Below are positions 36,202-45,832 of a DNA stretch of 64,000 nucleotides, in pieces. Origin of the DNA: Saccharofermentans sp. (lineage in GTDB: Bacteria > Bacillota > Clostridia > Saccharofermentanales > Saccharofermentanaceae); NCBI GenBank assembly GCA_024691325.1, contig JAILNR010000048.1:79240-143239 (forward strand). Direction: 5' to 3'. The notes beneath the pieces are model-generated. The model did not search any database. It was given only the letters and a program-made list of their open reading frames with translations, and was not told where the DNA came from. The position numbers and the translations under genes were made by a program. Position 1 is the stretch's first letter. Each line of letters begins with the position of its first letter.

Positions 36202-37408
36202 GAAGTTTACACACGCTACCTTCTCGATAATGGAGCAGCTTCTCGAGGTCGATAATCTTAACGATGCGCTCGCGGGAAGCCTGGAGATTATCTTACGTGA
36301 ATTGGATGCGGAAGCGGGGGCGATCTGGCTTCTCGATAAGAAGACGGACAGGCTCGCGCCGGTGTTTTATACGGGACCTGCGGACATCTCCAACATCACG
36401 ATCGAGAACGGCGTCGGTATCGAGGGTGTCGTAACGAAGAGCGGAAAGTCTATTATGGTGACAGATCCCGCGTCAGATCCGAGGTTCGACGGAAACGTCT
36501 TTGACGATAACGGGCTTGTGACGAAGACCATGATATGTGTGCCGCTTAATAACATCAATGAAGTCATCGGATGCTGTCAGATAGTAAATAAAAAAGATGG
36601 CGAGCCTTTCAATAAAGATGAGCTTGAACTCGTCGAACACATGGCGGCGCTGGCAGCGATGACGATAGATGAGAAGGGCTTTCTCGTTGAGCTTGATGAG
36701 CAGAAGGAAGTACTTATCTCACTTCGTAACGTGACGAAGGATTATCAGACGGGTGAGACGGTAAACAAAGTTCTTAAAGGAATAAATCTTGATATTTATA
36801 AGAATGAATTCGTGGTCGTATTAGGAGAGTCCGGATGCGGCAAATCGACGATGATGAATATAATCGGAGGCATGGACGCGTTGACGGACGGAACGGTCAC
36901 GATAGAAGGGAAAGATTTCTCGCATCCGTCTGACGACGACCTTACCATGTTCAGAAGAAACTACGTCGGTTTTATCTTCCAGCAGTATAACCTGATGCCG
37001 AACTTAACGGCGCTCGAGAATGTCGAATTCATAGCTGAGCTGGTCGACGATCCGATGAGTTCACAGGATGCGATAGACAAGGTAGGACTGACGGACCGGG
37101 CGGGCAACTATCCGGGCCAGATGTCGGGCGGCCAGCAGCAGCGTGTCTCGATCGCACGTGCACTTGTAAAAAGGCCGAGTCTTATATTGGCTGACGAGCC
37201 GACCGCGGCGCTCGACTATACAACAAGTATCGAAGTCTTAAGAGTCATCGAAGACATCATGAAATCTAAGGGAACGACAGTCGTCATGATCACGCATAAT
37301 GCCGAGATCGCGAAGATGGCGGACCGTGTGGTCAAGCTTAGAAGCGGCAAGGTCGCGAGTATCAAGAAGAATGTTCACCCGCTGCATGCGGATGAGCTCG
37401 TCTGGTAA
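36185..37408 (+). CDS. GAF domain fused to MacB/LolD-type ABC ATPase
   Basis: A 407-residue protein, unusual architecture. Residues about 20-165 form a GAF domain ([43 protein letters not shown]). Residues about 180-400 form an ATPase: Walker [10 protein letters not shown] near 218, Q-loop [16 protein letters not shown], signature [16 protein letters not shown], Walker [13 protein letters not shown]. MacB-type ATPases normally stand alone at about 230 residues. A GAF input could couple a cytoplasmic ligand to the FtsX-like permease downstream. Start at 36185 or 36188, with GGAGG upstream. Confidence 0.9.
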   Translation: MMNKDKKFTHATFSIMEQLLEVDNLNDALAGSLEIILRELDAEAGAIWLLDKKTDRLAPVFYTGPADISNITIENGVGIEGVVTKSGKSIMVTDPASDPRFDGNVFDDNGLVTKTMICVPLNNINEVIGCCQIVNKKDGEPFNKDELELVEHMAALAAMTIDEKGFLVELDEQKEVLISLRNVTKDYQTGETVNKVLKGINLDIYKNEFVVVLGESGCGKSTMMNIIGGMDALTDGTVTIEGKDFSHPSDDDLTMFRRNYVGFIFQQYNLMPNLTALENVEFIAELVDDPMSSQDAIDKVGLTDRAGNYPGQMSGGQQQRVSIARALVKRPSLILADEPTAALDYTTSIEVLRVIEDIMKSKGTTVVMITHNAEIAKMADRVVKLRSGKVASIKKNVHPLHADELVW

Positions 37409-37426
37409 TAAGTACAGGTATAAAGG

Positions 37427-40400
37427 ATGAAGCGCACCCAACGTAAAGATGCTATAAGAAATATCCGCAAGCAGGTAGTCTCCTACCTGTCTATCGCCAT
37501 CATCGCGATGCTCGCGGTATTAGCTTATCTTGGCGTTAATTTCGGAGCGCTTGCAGTCGGTGCCGCGGGCGATAAGTTCTTCCGCGAGAATAACTTCCGT
37601 GATTTGCACGTCATGTCAACTTACATGCTCACCCCGGGCGACATCGAGGCGATCCGCCAGGTCGAAGGCGTACTCGACGTTGAGGGCGTTTACAGGACTG
37701 AAGCGAAAGTAAGAGCGGGCAACGATGTGCTCGATGTTTTCGTAATGTCGCTCACGGAGCGCATCAACACGGTGCAACTCATCGAAGGAAGACTCCCCGA
37801 GAATCCTAATGAATGCGTCGTCGAACTTGAGATGAGAAATAATCATCATATTGGTATAGGCGATCAGATATCAGCGGTGAACTCTGACGGCGGGATGCCT
37901 TCGTATCTTACAAATAACGAATATACAGTCACGGGTATCGTCATTCATCCGGATCACGCCTGCTTCACGAGATACGTTCCGGGGAAGCTTTATATCCTCG
38001 TACAGCCGCAGGTGTTCGACAGTGAGGCGCTCGAGAACTGCTTCATGACGGCTGAGATCCAGGTTGATGGAACATCGGATCTGTACAGGATGGATGAAGG
38101 ATATATCGATGCTGTCGATCCCGTGTTCACGCGCCTTGAAGCACTTGCGGATGAGCGTGCGGTCATAAGATATAACGAGATAAGATCACGCTATCAGGAT
38201 CAGATAGACGAAGGACAGGCGCAGCTTGACGATGCACAAGGTCAGTTAAGTGACGCGCGTAATGAGCTTGATGTTAACTGGGACAGCTATTTCGACGGAC
38301 TTGATGAGATAGAGAGGACGACGCAGGAACTTCGCGATGCACGCGATCAGCTTGTCGCCGGATGGGATGAGCTCGAGGCGGCGCGTTTGCAGATAGAGGA
38401 TGGTGAGCGGCAGCTTGCGCAGGCGAAGGTCCAACTTGATGAAGGCTGGGCGCAGCTTGTTGAGGCGAGGCTTCAGCTTGATGCGGCGAGAGTCGCACTT
38501 GAGGCGGGAGAACAGTCGCTTATCGAGGCGAGGACCGCACTTGATGCATTTAAAGTGCAGCTTGATAATGCAAATGAGCAGCTGCAGAACGGTTCTGGTC
38601 AGCTTGATAATGCCGCGGCTTTGCTCGAGGCCGGAAGGCAGCAGCTTATAACAGGTTTCGAACTCATGGAGGATGTGAAGGAGATACTGCGTTACGGGCT
38701 TTACACCGCGATAGAACATACGCTGGGGCAGCAGACGGCGGACGCGATCCCGTGGTCACCAAGACAGACCTCGATCGATGTTAACGACCCGAATGCGGGC
38801 ATCAGTATCATCAATATAACGCAGAACACGAGCTTCGATTTCAGCAAGTCTTTTACTCAAAATCTCGTAACGCTATTAACGGCGATCGGAGTTCCAAATC
38901 CGCAGGCGGCCGCGCAGGCGATTACCGACTACACCGACATCCTCGAGAGCGGGTACAACAGTCTGGCGTCGATATTCGGTTACTGGGATCAGGCGCATCA
39001 GATGTACCTTAACGGACTTGCACTTTACAACTCGGGCCTTGCGACATACGAAGATAAACTTCAGCTTTATAACTACGCTTTGGCACAGTATCAGGCGGGC
39101 GAGGCACAGTATGCGGAGAGCAGTGCGATGCTTGAGCAGAAGCGTGCCGAATACGAAGAGGGAGAGGCGCAGTATGCGGCAGGACTTGCCGAGTATGAAG
39201 CGCGCCGTGCACAGTACGAAGAGGCGGAGGCTCAGCTTGCGGACGCTAGAGCAAGATATAATGCGGGACTAGCGGAATATGAGGCTGGACGCGCACAGGT
39301 CGAAGAGGGCGAGATAGCAGTCGCAAGCGGCCAGACGGAATTAAGTCAGGCTTACATCGCGCTTCAAAGCGGTGAGGCGGAGTACAGCGATGGACTTGCG
39401 CAGTTTAACGAGAGCTCGGATCAGCTTAACCAGGCGATCGAAGACATGCAGCTTCTCGACGACTGCCACTGGGTCGTTCTTGATGCTTACGGAAACGGAA
39501 GCTACCTTTTCATAAGAAGTAATGCAGAGAGTATAAGCAACCTCGGCATGACGTTCGCGTCCATCTTCATCGTGGTGGGAGCTCTTGTCATACTCGCGAC
39601 GGTGGGAAGGATAATCGACGAGCAGCGCCGCCTTGTGGGTGCGACGAAGGCGTTCGGTTTCTTTAATAGAGAGATATTAAGTAAGTACCTAACCTTCGGT
39701 GTTACGGGCACGCTTATCGGCATGATCGCGGGCGCCATCGGAGGCTACTTCATAGTTCAAAGAATCGTCATCAACACATATAGTCAGTTCTATGTTTACG
39801 GCGTGCCTGCGCCGCAGTTTGATACACCGATGACAGTTTCCATTATTATCGCGGGTGTGATACTGTCGGCCATTACCGTCTGGTTCGCGTGCCGCACTCT
39901 TCTTAAGGAACCTGCGGTCAAACTCATGAACGATCTCGTGCCCTTCACGAAGAAGAAGGCGCGCACCGGCAAGAACTCGAGACGCACGGGCGGACTTTAT
40001 GCGCGCATGATCGTCCTTAACATGCTTGCGGATAAGAAGAGGGTTATCGTCACGATAGTAAGTATCGTGGGAAGCTGCGCACTGCTCGTTACCGGTCTTA
40101 CCATGAACGCGAGCATAAAGAAGTCGATCAATGCGGAGTTCGACGACATCGTTGTTTACGACTACGAGATAATCTATGACCCGACGATATCGGAGACCGC
40201 GGAGGAAGAGATCGAGCAGGAACTTATCGAACTTGGTGTGGAGTATGTTCCCGTCCTCGACTTCATGCAGCCGTACGACGCGAACGGAAGGCTCAGCACC
40301 TGCGAGCTAATTTGCGGTGATGTGAATGAGTTAAACAACTTCATTGTAAGGCGCGACAGAAGACTAAATGTTCCGATCACGGGATACACTGAAGGCATCT

Positions 40401-41104
40401 GGATCTATCAGAAACTTTCTGACTCGGCAGAAATCGCGCAGGGCGAGTACATCACGCTTTACGACTCTGCAATGAATCCGAACCACGTGACTGTCACAGG
40501 CGTCTTCCGCAACTACATCGGCCTTTATACGATCATGAGCGAGGAGGAGTACACGGCGCTGTTCGAGCACGAGCCTGTTCACAACGCTTTCCTTATCAAA
40601 CTTAACGGCGTTGACGGCAGTGTCCTGACGGACAGCGTGAAGGGCATTCACGGATATAAAGAGATGAGCAGCACCGGGGAGAGGCGTAATAACTCTATGG
40701 CTCTTGTCTCGGTACTTGATGTCATCTCGCTGATGTTCATCGTCATCGCCGCCATGATGGATTATTTCGTCCTGTTGAATCTTGTAAATATGTACATCAA
40801 CCAGAAGACGCGTGAGCTCACGATAATGAGGATAAACGGCTTCACCGTCGGCGAGACGATACGCTATGTCTCGCTCGAGCTTGTGGTGAGCACTATCCTC
40901 GGCATCCTGCTCGGCTGGGCTTCGGGCATCGGCCTTGCATACCGCGTAATAAGCGTGCTTGAGCCTAATGACATCTACTTCACAAAGTCGATCCAGTTCG
41001 GCGCCATCGGCATCGCGTCGCTGATCTCCATCGTGTTCACGGCAGCGGTCGCGACCTGGGCCCTTCGAAAAGTAAAACACTTAAAGCTTACGGACCTTGA
41101 GTGA
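37427..41104 (+). CDS. Giant FtsX-like ABC permease with long extracytoplasmic coiled coil
   Basis: A 1225-residue protein. First TM near 22-42, then a MacB-PCD-like periplasmic-type domain (about 50-240). A long heptad region follows (about 255-415 and 545-665) full of AQLDDAQ, LxxARxxLDAxxxxLEAGE repeats. Three TM helices near 710-815 carry an FtsX domain; a second TM/large loop lies near 870-1050, and a second FtsX domain near 1110-1215. This is the layout of Firmicutes FtsX permeases with coiled-coil inserts that span the cell wall. Partner of the GAF-ABC ATPase directly upstream. Confidence 0.9.
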   Translation: MKRTQRKDAIRNIRKQVVSYLSIAIIAMLAVLAYLGVNFGALAVGAAGDKFFRENNFRDLHVMSTYMLTPGDIEAIRQVEGVLDVEGVYRTEAKVRAGNDVLDVFVMSLTERINTVQLIEGRLPENPNECVVELEMRNNHHIGIGDQISAVNSDGGMPSYLTNNEYTVTGIVIHPDHACFTRYVPGKLYILVQPQVFDSEALENCFMTAEIQVDGTSDLYRMDEGYIDAVDPVFTRLEALADERAVIRYNEIRSRYQDQIDEGQAQLDDAQGQLSDARNELDVNWDSYFDGLDEIERTTQELRDARDQLVAGWDELEAARLQIEDGERQLAQAKVQLDEGWAQLVEARLQLDAARVALEAGEQSLIEARTALDAFKVQLDNANEQLQNGSGQLDNAAALLEAGRQQLITGFELMEDVKEILRYGLYTAIEHTLGQQTADAIPWSPRQTSIDVNDPNAGISIINITQNTSFDFSKSFTQNLVTLLTAIGVPNPQAAAQAITDYTDILESGYNSLASIFGYWDQAHQMYLNGLALYNSGLATYEDKLQLYNYALAQYQAGEAQYAESSAMLEQKRAEYEEGEAQYAAGLAEYEARRAQYEEAEAQLADARARYNAGLAEYEAGRAQVEEGEIAVASGQTELSQAYIALQSGEAEYSDGLAQFNESSDQLNQAIEDMQLLDDCHWVVLDAYGNGSYLFIRSNAESISNLGMTFASIFIVVGALVILATVGRIIDEQRRLVGATKAFGFFNREILSKYLTFGVTGTLIGMIAGAIGGYFIVQRIVINTYSQFYVYGVPAPQFDTPMTVSIIIAGVILSAITVWFACRTLLKEPAVKLMNDLVPFTKKKARTGKNSRRTGGLYARMIVLNMLADKKRVIVTIVSIVGSCALLVTGLTMNASIKKSINAEFDDIVVYDYEIIYDPTISETAEEEIEQELIELGVEYVPVLDFMQPYDANGRLSTCELICGDVNELNNFIVRRDRRLNVPITGYTEGIWIYQKLSDSAEIAQGEYITLYDSAMNPNHVTVTGVFRNYIGLYTIMSEEEYTALFEHEPVHNAFLIKLNGVDGSVLTDSVKGIHGYKEMSSTGERRNNSMALVSVLDVISLMFIVIAAMMDYFVLLNLVNMYINQKTRELTIMRINGFTVGETIRYVSLELVVSTILGILLGWASGIGLAYRVISVLEPNDIYFTKSIQFGAIGIASLISIVFTAAVATWALRKVKHLKLTDLE

Positions 41105-41181
41105 CATAAGTCCGTGTAATTGGACTCACGGGGACGGCGTGCGTGATATTATCCTACCAGAATAATAAGGAGGATATGATT

Positions 41182-41403
41182 ATGTTTGCTTTGATTGGTT
41201 TTATGTTTAAGTTGTGTTTCTGGTTGGCGTTTCTTCCGATTCAGATTATGTTATTGCCTTTGACTATACTTGCGGGAGGAAGTAAGAGTAAGTCTTCGGA
41301 TAGAAGCCGCTATGATTCACATGCTGACGACCTTTTTATGTCGGGGGTTGTTATGAACGAGTTCCTTGATGACCTCGAAGAGGACGATTGGTGGAGGGAT
41401 TGA
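41182..41403 (+). CDS. Small membrane protein with acidic tail
   Basis: A 73-residue protein with one or two N-terminal TM segments (MFALIGFMFKLCFWLAFLPIQIMLLPLTILAGG), then a Ser/Lys linker and an acidic tail ending DDLEEDDWWRD. AAGGAGG at 41167-41173 fits the ATG at 41182 (or 41176). Unrecognised. A terminator follows directly, so it is monocistronic. Confidence 0.65.
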   Translation: MFALIGFMFKLCFWLAFLPIQIMLLPLTILAGGSKSKSSDRSRYDSHADDLFMSGVVMNEFLDDLEEDDWWRD

Positions 41404-41423
41404 TGAGTTTTACCTGAGTATAA

Positions 41424-41453
41424 AAACATCCGGGGAAACCCGGATGTTTTTTA
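41424..41453 (+). terminator. Terminator of the small membrane protein gene
   Basis: AACATCCGGG / CCCGGATGTT stem of 10 bp with a GAAA tetraloop, then TTTTTAT. Confidence 0.9.
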
Positions 41454-41479
41454 TACTGCTTTTTTCTTGAATTAAGATA

Positions 41480-41514
41480 GGTAATATGTTACCATAACAA
41501 AGTAATAAGTTACC
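41480..41514. promoter_or_regulatory. Two MarR-type operators 21 bp apart
   Basis: GGTAATATGTTACC (41480-41493) and AGTAATAAGTTACC (41501-41514) are near-identical imperfect palindromes (GTAA-N4-TTAC) exactly 21 bp apart, so on the same helix face. They precede the MarR-family gene and are likely its autoregulatory sites. Confidence 0.65.
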
Positions 41515-41558
41515 TAATGTGGTTGCTGAGGCCGCAAACCCAATGGAAGAGGCACTTT

Positions 41559-42032
41559 ATGAATATTGAAGATACCATTAACAGTAAGAGAATCAACACG
41601 GAGGGGATACCTTCCGGCTACTATCTGATCGGTCTTCTGAGTGCATTCGAGAACCGCTTTCAGGCGATGGCTGACCGCGATATGAAGGAGATAAGCTGGA
41701 AGCAGTTCTTTGCAATTATTTGCATCAACATGTGTGTCGAACCGCCGACGCTTAAGGAACTGTCGGAGATACTCGGGAGTTCGCACCAGAATGCGAAGCA
41801 GCTGCTTCTTAAACTCGAGAAGAAAGGGTTCGTGGAATTTGTTTCCGATGAGAATGACAGGCGTAAGCAGCGCATCGTCTTAACGAAGTACTGCCGCCGC
41901 TTTTGCATGCGTAATGATGAACTGTCGGCGCGCATCATGACGAAGATGTTTGACGGCATTCCGGAGAAGGATATACAGACAACGATAAAGACGATAACCA
42001 GTATTGAGAAGAATTTAACAAGGGAGGATTAA
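41559..42032 (+). CDS. MarR-family transcriptional regulator
   Basis: A 157-residue protein, ATG at 41559 after GGAAGAGG. Winged HTH: PPTLKELSEILGSSHQNAKQLLLKLEKKGFVEFVSDENDRRKQRIVLT, where DENDRR is the wing. The following flavodoxin-like gene starts two bases after its stop, and a membrane protein follows. Two palindromes upstream fit autoregulation. Confidence 0.9.
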   Translation: MNIEDTINSKRINTEGIPSGYYLIGLLSAFENRFQAMADRDMKEISWKQFFAIICINMCVEPPTLKELSEILGSSHQNAKQLLLKLEKKGFVEFVSDENDRRKQRIVLTKYCRRFCMRNDELSARIMTKMFDGIPEKDIQTTIKTITSIEKNLTRED

Positions 42033-42033
42033 C

Positions 42034-42579
42034 ATGAAGGGGATTATCATTTACAAATCAAAATACGGTGCGACGAAGAAGTATGCCGGGTGGCTTTCTG
42101 AAGCGACTGGATATGATGCTGTCAGTGTGAAGGAAATCGATGTAAAAACACTCGATCAGTACGATGTCATCATCATGGGCGGAGGAGTGTATGCATCAGG
42201 TATCGCGTGCATGGGTTTTCTTAAGAAAGTTTATTCACACATCAAGGATAAGAAGATCATTGTTTATACCTGCGGCGCGTCACCATACGATGAGAAATTC
42301 TTCGGGCAGCTTGTTGCACGTAATATGACCGGAGAACTTAACGGGATACCGGTCTTCTACTGCCGCGGCGGGTTTGATTTTAAGAACATGACATTCGGCG
42401 ACAGGACGCTTTGCAAGATGCTTCGTAAGGCTCTGTCAAAGAAAGACCCCAAGAACTACGAGGTCTGGGAGGCTGCGCTCATGGAAGTAGGTGAGGATGA
42501 GTCCGGCGATTGGACAGACAGAGCGAACCTTGCTCCGATACTTGAATATCTGAATACAAGTGAACATAATAATTCTTAA
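42034..42579 (+). CDS. Flavodoxin-domain protein
   Basis: A 181-residue protein. FMN-binding loop KSKYGATKKYAGWL near 9-22 (the flavodoxin [ST]xTG-type region, here YGAT), DVIIMGGGVYASGI near 45-58 and YTCGASPYDE near 80. Resembles flavodoxin-fold proteins of the HemG/protoporphyrinogen-oxidase-like type found widely in Clostridia. RBS GGGAGG upstream. Co-transcribed with the MarR gene, so probably part of a redox or stress response. Confidence 0.85.
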   Translation: MKGIIIYKSKYGATKKYAGWLSEATGYDAVSVKEIDVKTLDQYDVIIMGGGVYASGIACMGFLKKVYSHIKDKKIIVYTCGASPYDEKFFGQLVARNMTGELNGIPVFYCRGGFDFKNMTFGDRTLCKMLRKALSKKDPKNYEVWEAALMEVGEDESGDWTDRANLAPILEYLNTSEHNNS

Positions 42580-42597
42580 ATAGAGAGGGGATAACTT

Positions 42598-43254
42598 ATG
42601 TTCATAGTATTACTTAACATGGCTGTAGTCTTGATCGCTTTGGGGATAGCTGCGTTCCTGACTTTGGTTGCGATCATTCTGATCATTGTCTCATGCGTGC
42701 GTGCTGCATCTGCAAAGAAGAAGGGTAAGAAAACAATGAAGGCTGGTCTGTGGGTCGGTATCTTCATGATTGTTATCCCCTGGATCTTAGTCGGTGTCTT
42801 AATCATCAAGGTAAAGATGAACGATAAAGCTTTCCACCGCTGGGATGTCGGCAAGGAGATACTTGCTACGGCAGTTCTCGATGACACTTCTGATGAGCTC
42901 TACGATATGTTTGCTGACAATGTCATTGACCGTGGCGACTTAACCCAGGATGATCTGGACTCGTTCCTTGCTGAATGCAACATCGAGAACAACAGTGAAC
43001 TCGACCTTGAGAACTATTCGGATTTCCATGGTCAGTACAGCCATTACAGACCATACACAAGTCACGATAACGGAAGGACGCAGTATTGCTTCCAGTATAC
43101 GATGCGTGACGTCAACGATGAGGGAGGAGACCTCACTATCACCGGCATCAGCGGCGATGAAGAAGATGAGGGTGAGATCGGTATCTGGTACATGTCCTAC
43201 AGTGAGGATCAGACGACGGTAACGTTCGGTGAACCCGCGCCGTCAGAAGGCTGA
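42598..43254 (+). CDS. Hypothetical two-TM protein with acidic C-terminal domain
   Basis: A 218-residue protein with TM helices near 5-32 and 46-66, a basic KKKGKKTMK loop between them, then a 150-residue acidic extracytoplasmic-type domain. No family recognised. AGAGGGG precedes the ATG. Parts of its coding sequence (codons near residues 92-96 and the last 20) recur in the decayed copy at 43807-43884. Confidence 0.75.
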   Translation: MFIVLLNMAVVLIALGIAAFLTLVAIILIIVSCVRAASAKKKGKKTMKAGLWVGIFMIVIPWILVGVLIIKVKMNDKAFHRWDVGKEILATAVLDDTSDELYDMFADNVIDRGDLTQDDLDSFLAECNIENNSELDLENYSDFHGQYSHYRPYTSHDNGRTQYCFQYTMRDVNDEGGDLTITGISGDEEDEGEIGIWYMSYSEDQTTVTFGEPAPSEG

Positions 43255-43277
43255 TTTAAGTACAATTCGAACACAAC

Positions 43278-43305
43278 AAAGGCCGTCCTTAAGGGCGGCT
43301 TTTTA
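43278..43305 (+). terminator. Terminator after the two-TM protein gene
   Basis: GCCGTCC / GGGCGGC stem (one wobble pair) with a TTAA loop, followed by TTTTTACG. Confidence 0.85.
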
Positions 43306-43368
43306 CGTTTATCAACAGATTGCCCCCCGAAGTGTCGCTTAACACACAAATAAGCAAAACATTAATTA

Positions 43369-43398
43369 TTGAATCCGGCTACCATGCAAACGGATAAT
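43369..43398 (+). promoter_or_regulatory. Promoter of the double-glycine peptide gene
   Basis: TTGAAT (43369-43374), 18-bp spacer, GATAAT (43393-43398). The same two hexamers at the same spacing occur in the decayed copy (43950-43979) although the spacer has diverged, which supports function. Confidence 0.6.
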
Positions 43399-43435
43399 AA
43401 TCGTGCAAATGAAAAACACCTTAGGAGGCACTACA

Positions 43436-43705
43436 ATGACCGAAAATAACTATAACGTAAACGAACTACAGCTTGATGAACTTACATCGATCCGTGGCGG
43501 ATATGAACTTACCAAAGTCCCCGATATCAAGATCGGCTGGCTTTTGGGCCACAACATAAGATGCCCCTTCTGTAAAACAACAGACTCGACCATGATCGAC
43601 GTCGCACTTGCGAAAAACAATAGCGACGCTCAGTGCGAATGTCACGCCTGCGGAAGACCGTTTAAGTACAGGCTCCTTGAGGACGGCATCTACATCGTAA
43701 TCTGA
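43436..43705 (+). CDS. Double-glycine-leader peptide with zinc-ribbon-like core
   Basis: An 89-residue protein; ATG at 43436 with GGAGG upstream. The N-terminus is a classic double-glycine leader: L11, L13, E15 (-8), L16 (-7), I19 (-4), G21-G22, with cleavage expected after G22. The core carries CPFC...CECHAC, two CxxC pairs as in a zinc ribbon or disulfide-bonded bacteriocin. Such leaders are cut by C39-peptidase ABC exporters; none is encoded in this window. A second, degraded copy of this locus lies just downstream. Confidence 0.7.
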   Translation: MTENNYNVNELQLDELTSIRGGYELTKVPDIKIGWLLGHNIRCPFCKTTDSTMIDVALAKNNSDAQCECHACGRPFKYRLLEDGIYIVI

Positions 43706-43727
43706 TACCCCAAATTACCTCACATAA

Positions 43728-43774
43728 ACACATGCAGGGGCGGTCTCCTCGGGGGCCGCTTTTGCATGTGTTAT
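43728..43774 (+). terminator. Terminator of the peptide gene
   Basis: ACACATGCA / TGCATGTGT outer stem enclosing a second GC-rich stem (GGGCGGT...GGCCGCT). The same structure, slightly altered, is present at 44036-44082 in the decayed copy. Confidence 0.7.
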
Positions 43775-43806
43775 ACAGCCTTTTCTTCGTATGAATCATT
43801 GCCGCG

Positions 43807-44085
43807 GCAGTTCTCGATGACTCATCCTACAGTGAGGATCAGACGACGGTTACATTCGGTGAGCGGGCTCCGTCAGAGAGTTAATTATGTTTGGCAACAA
43901 ATCTGCCCCTAAGTGTCGCTTAATACACAAAAACAGCCAATATTGATTATTGAATCCTGACCCCGTTAAAACGGATAATAACAGTGGAAATACAAAATCT
44001 GTTCAGGATTTTATTACCCATAATTACCTCACATAAACGCATGCAGGAACGGTCTTCACGTAAGGCCGTTTTTGCATGGGAGGTG
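43807..44085 (+). pseudogene. Decayed tandem copy of the two-TM protein / peptide cassette
   Basis: 43807-43821 repeats codons from the middle of the 42598-43254 gene. 43824-43884 repeats its last 20 codons and stop; the 308 bp between are deleted. 43894-43998 matches the upstream region of the peptide gene (43314-43412), including the promoter hexamers. 44015-44083 matches the region after the peptide stop. The peptide gene itself is absent, replaced by about 30 bases. It is therefore a tandem duplication that lost its coding cargo. The rest of 43706-44261 shows no gene. Confidence 0.75.
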
Positions 44086-44261
44086 AAAATAGGAATAATC
44101 ACTATCTTCAAACTAACAAATCTATTGTTTAGATAGCTATCAGGTTCTAGTTATTATCTCATGTTGTATTTGGTGTTAAAGCCACATAAATACCGCATTC
44201 GAGATGCGAATATAGTCTAAAATACGAACAGATATTTATGTGCATATAGCGGAGGTATATT

Positions 44262-44411
44262 ATGGATTGTCCAAGATGCGGTTCAACGATGGATGGCGGT
44301 ATCTGCCCGGAGTGCGGATTTCCGATAGCAAGATATGTAAATTTGTTTAACACAAATTTCTACAAAAACATCACTGATAGAGCACAAGGCATTAAGCCGG
44401 TAAACAAATAA
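44262..44411 (+). CDS. 49-residue zinc-ribbon microprotein
   Basis: Short gene with GGAGG five bases before the ATG. The product begins MDCPRCGSTMDGGICPECGF, two CxxC pairs forming a minimal zinc ribbon, followed by a short tail (IARYVNLFNTNFYKNITDRA). A hairpin terminator follows. The similar N-terminal ribbon in neighbouring larger proteins suggests it may be the remnant or free-standing form of that module. Confidence 0.6.
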   Translation: MDCPRCGSTMDGGICPECGFPIARYVNLFNTNFYKNITDRAQGIKPVNK

Positions 44412-44420
44412 ACTTCGAAG

Positions 44421-44446
44421 ACGGATCCTTCGGGATCCGTTATTTG
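44421..44446. terminator. Hairpin terminator with UUCG loop
   Basis: ACGGATCC / GGATCCGT 8-bp stem closed by a TTCG tetraloop, followed by TATTTG. It may serve either strand. Confidence 0.65.
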
Positions 44447-44564
44447 TGTCTGATTGGTTAAGTGTGATGGGCGGTGAATATCAGTGCCAACACATCAGAT
44501 GTATAATGCAATCATAAGATTATAAATTCAAATATGATAAGGATTCTTATATGGAGGATTTAAT

Positions 44565-45788
44565 ATGGCTGAACTGAAATGCCCTCACTGCGGACAGGCT
44601 TTTACTGTTGATGATACTGAGCTTAGCTCTATAGTTAAACAAATAAGGGACGCTGAATTTGAGCGTGAACTGCAGGGGCGAGTAGGTGAATTGAAAGAAC
44701 ACCTTAATCGAGAGCATGAGTTGGAACTTAAATCCAAGCTTACAGAGGCTGAGGCTAAGAAGAGTGATAAATATGAATCTGAAGTCAGTAAGCTTAACCA
44801 GCAGTTGCAGAACCTCGAGGCGGAAAAGGTTAAGTTAAACGAGAAGATACTTAAGCTTGAGGCTGATCTTGAAAGCAGCGAGGATAAGAAGCATATCGCT
44901 GTTATGGAGGCTGTAAAAGAGGCTGAGGATAAGACTCATGATCTTGAGAAGGATCTCCAGAACGAGAAAGAGAACACGAAGACTCTCTTGGCTGAGAAGG
45001 ATGCACAGATAGAGTTCTACAGGGATCTTAAGACCAAGATGTCTACGAAGATGGTCGGTGAGACTTTGGAACAGCATTGTGAGATCCAGTTTAATCAGAT
45101 TAGAGCGACAGCCTTCCGTAACGCATATTTTGAAAAGGACAATGATGCCCGAACCGGGAGTAAGGGTGACTATATATTCCGTGAATTAGATGAGTACGGG
45201 AATGAGATCGTTTCGATCATGTTTGAGATGAAGAACGAGAGCGATACCACAGCGACCAAGCATAAAAACGAAGACTTCTTCAAGGAGTTAGATAAGGACA
45301 GAAAAGAGAAAAACTGTGAATATGCCGTTCTTGTATCTTTGCTTGAATCAGATAGCGAACTGTATAACGCGGGAATTGTAGATGTGTCATATAAGCATGA
45401 CAAGATGTATGTAGTGCGTCCCCAGTGCTTTATACCGATTATCACATTGCTGCGAAATGCTGCGCTCAACGCTCTTTCGTATAAGCAGGAGCTGGCGGTT
45501 GTCAGGAATCAGGATATTGATATAACCAACTTCGAGAATAACTTGATGAGCTTTAAGGATGCTTTTGCCAGAAATTATGAGTTGGCTCACAGTCATTTTG
45601 ATAAGGCGATTGATGAGATAGACAAGACGATCCAGCACCTTGAGAAGGTAAAGAAAGAACTTCAAGGATCGGATAATCAGCTGCGATTGGCAAATAACAA
45701 GGTGGACGATGTATCTATCAAGAAACTCACCAAGGATAATCCGACTATGCGTGCTAAGTTCGAAGAGTTGAAGAAACAGGATGATTGA
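44565..45788 (+). CDS. DUF2130 protein: zinc-ribbon head, coiled coil, DUF2130 domain
   Basis: A 407-residue protein. N-terminal CPHCGQAF half-ribbon, a long charged coiled coil (about 35-165), then DUF2130 (about 165-390) with KMSTKMVGETLEQHCEIQFNQIR, ARTGSKGDYIFRE, 'FEMKNESDTTATKHKNEDFFKELDKDR' and YDIT-like end. The domain has a restriction-endonuclease-like look (D...E-x-K in KGDYIFRE.../FEMKNE), and the family is found near mobile elements. Function unproven. RBS GGAGG upstream. Confidence 0.88.
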   Translation: MAELKCPHCGQAFTVDDTELSSIVKQIRDAEFERELQGRVGELKEHLNREHELELKSKLTEAEAKKSDKYESEVSKLNQQLQNLEAEKVKLNEKILKLEADLESSEDKKHIAVMEAVKEAEDKTHDLEKDLQNEKENTKTLLAEKDAQIEFYRDLKTKMSTKMVGETLEQHCEIQFNQIRATAFRNAYFEKDNDARTGSKGDYIFRELDEYGNEIVSIMFEMKNESDTTATKHKNEDFFKELDKDRKEKNCEYAVLVSLLESDSELYNAGIVDVSYKHDKMYVVRPQCFIPIITLLRNAALNALSYKQELAVVRNQDIDITNFENNLMSFKDAFARNYELAHSHFDKAIDEIDKTIQHLEKVKKELQGSDNQLRLANNKVDDVSIKKLTKDNPTMRAKFEELKKQDD

Positions 45789-45832
45789 GTAAATAGTAAG
45801 ATTAACTATTCGATTAATAATGAACGTACACT

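Noticed and set aside
40364..41080. Minus-strand frame of 238 codons within the FtsX permease gene
   Set aside because: Low-complexity Asp/His/Arg composition typical of antisense frames; no ribosome site.
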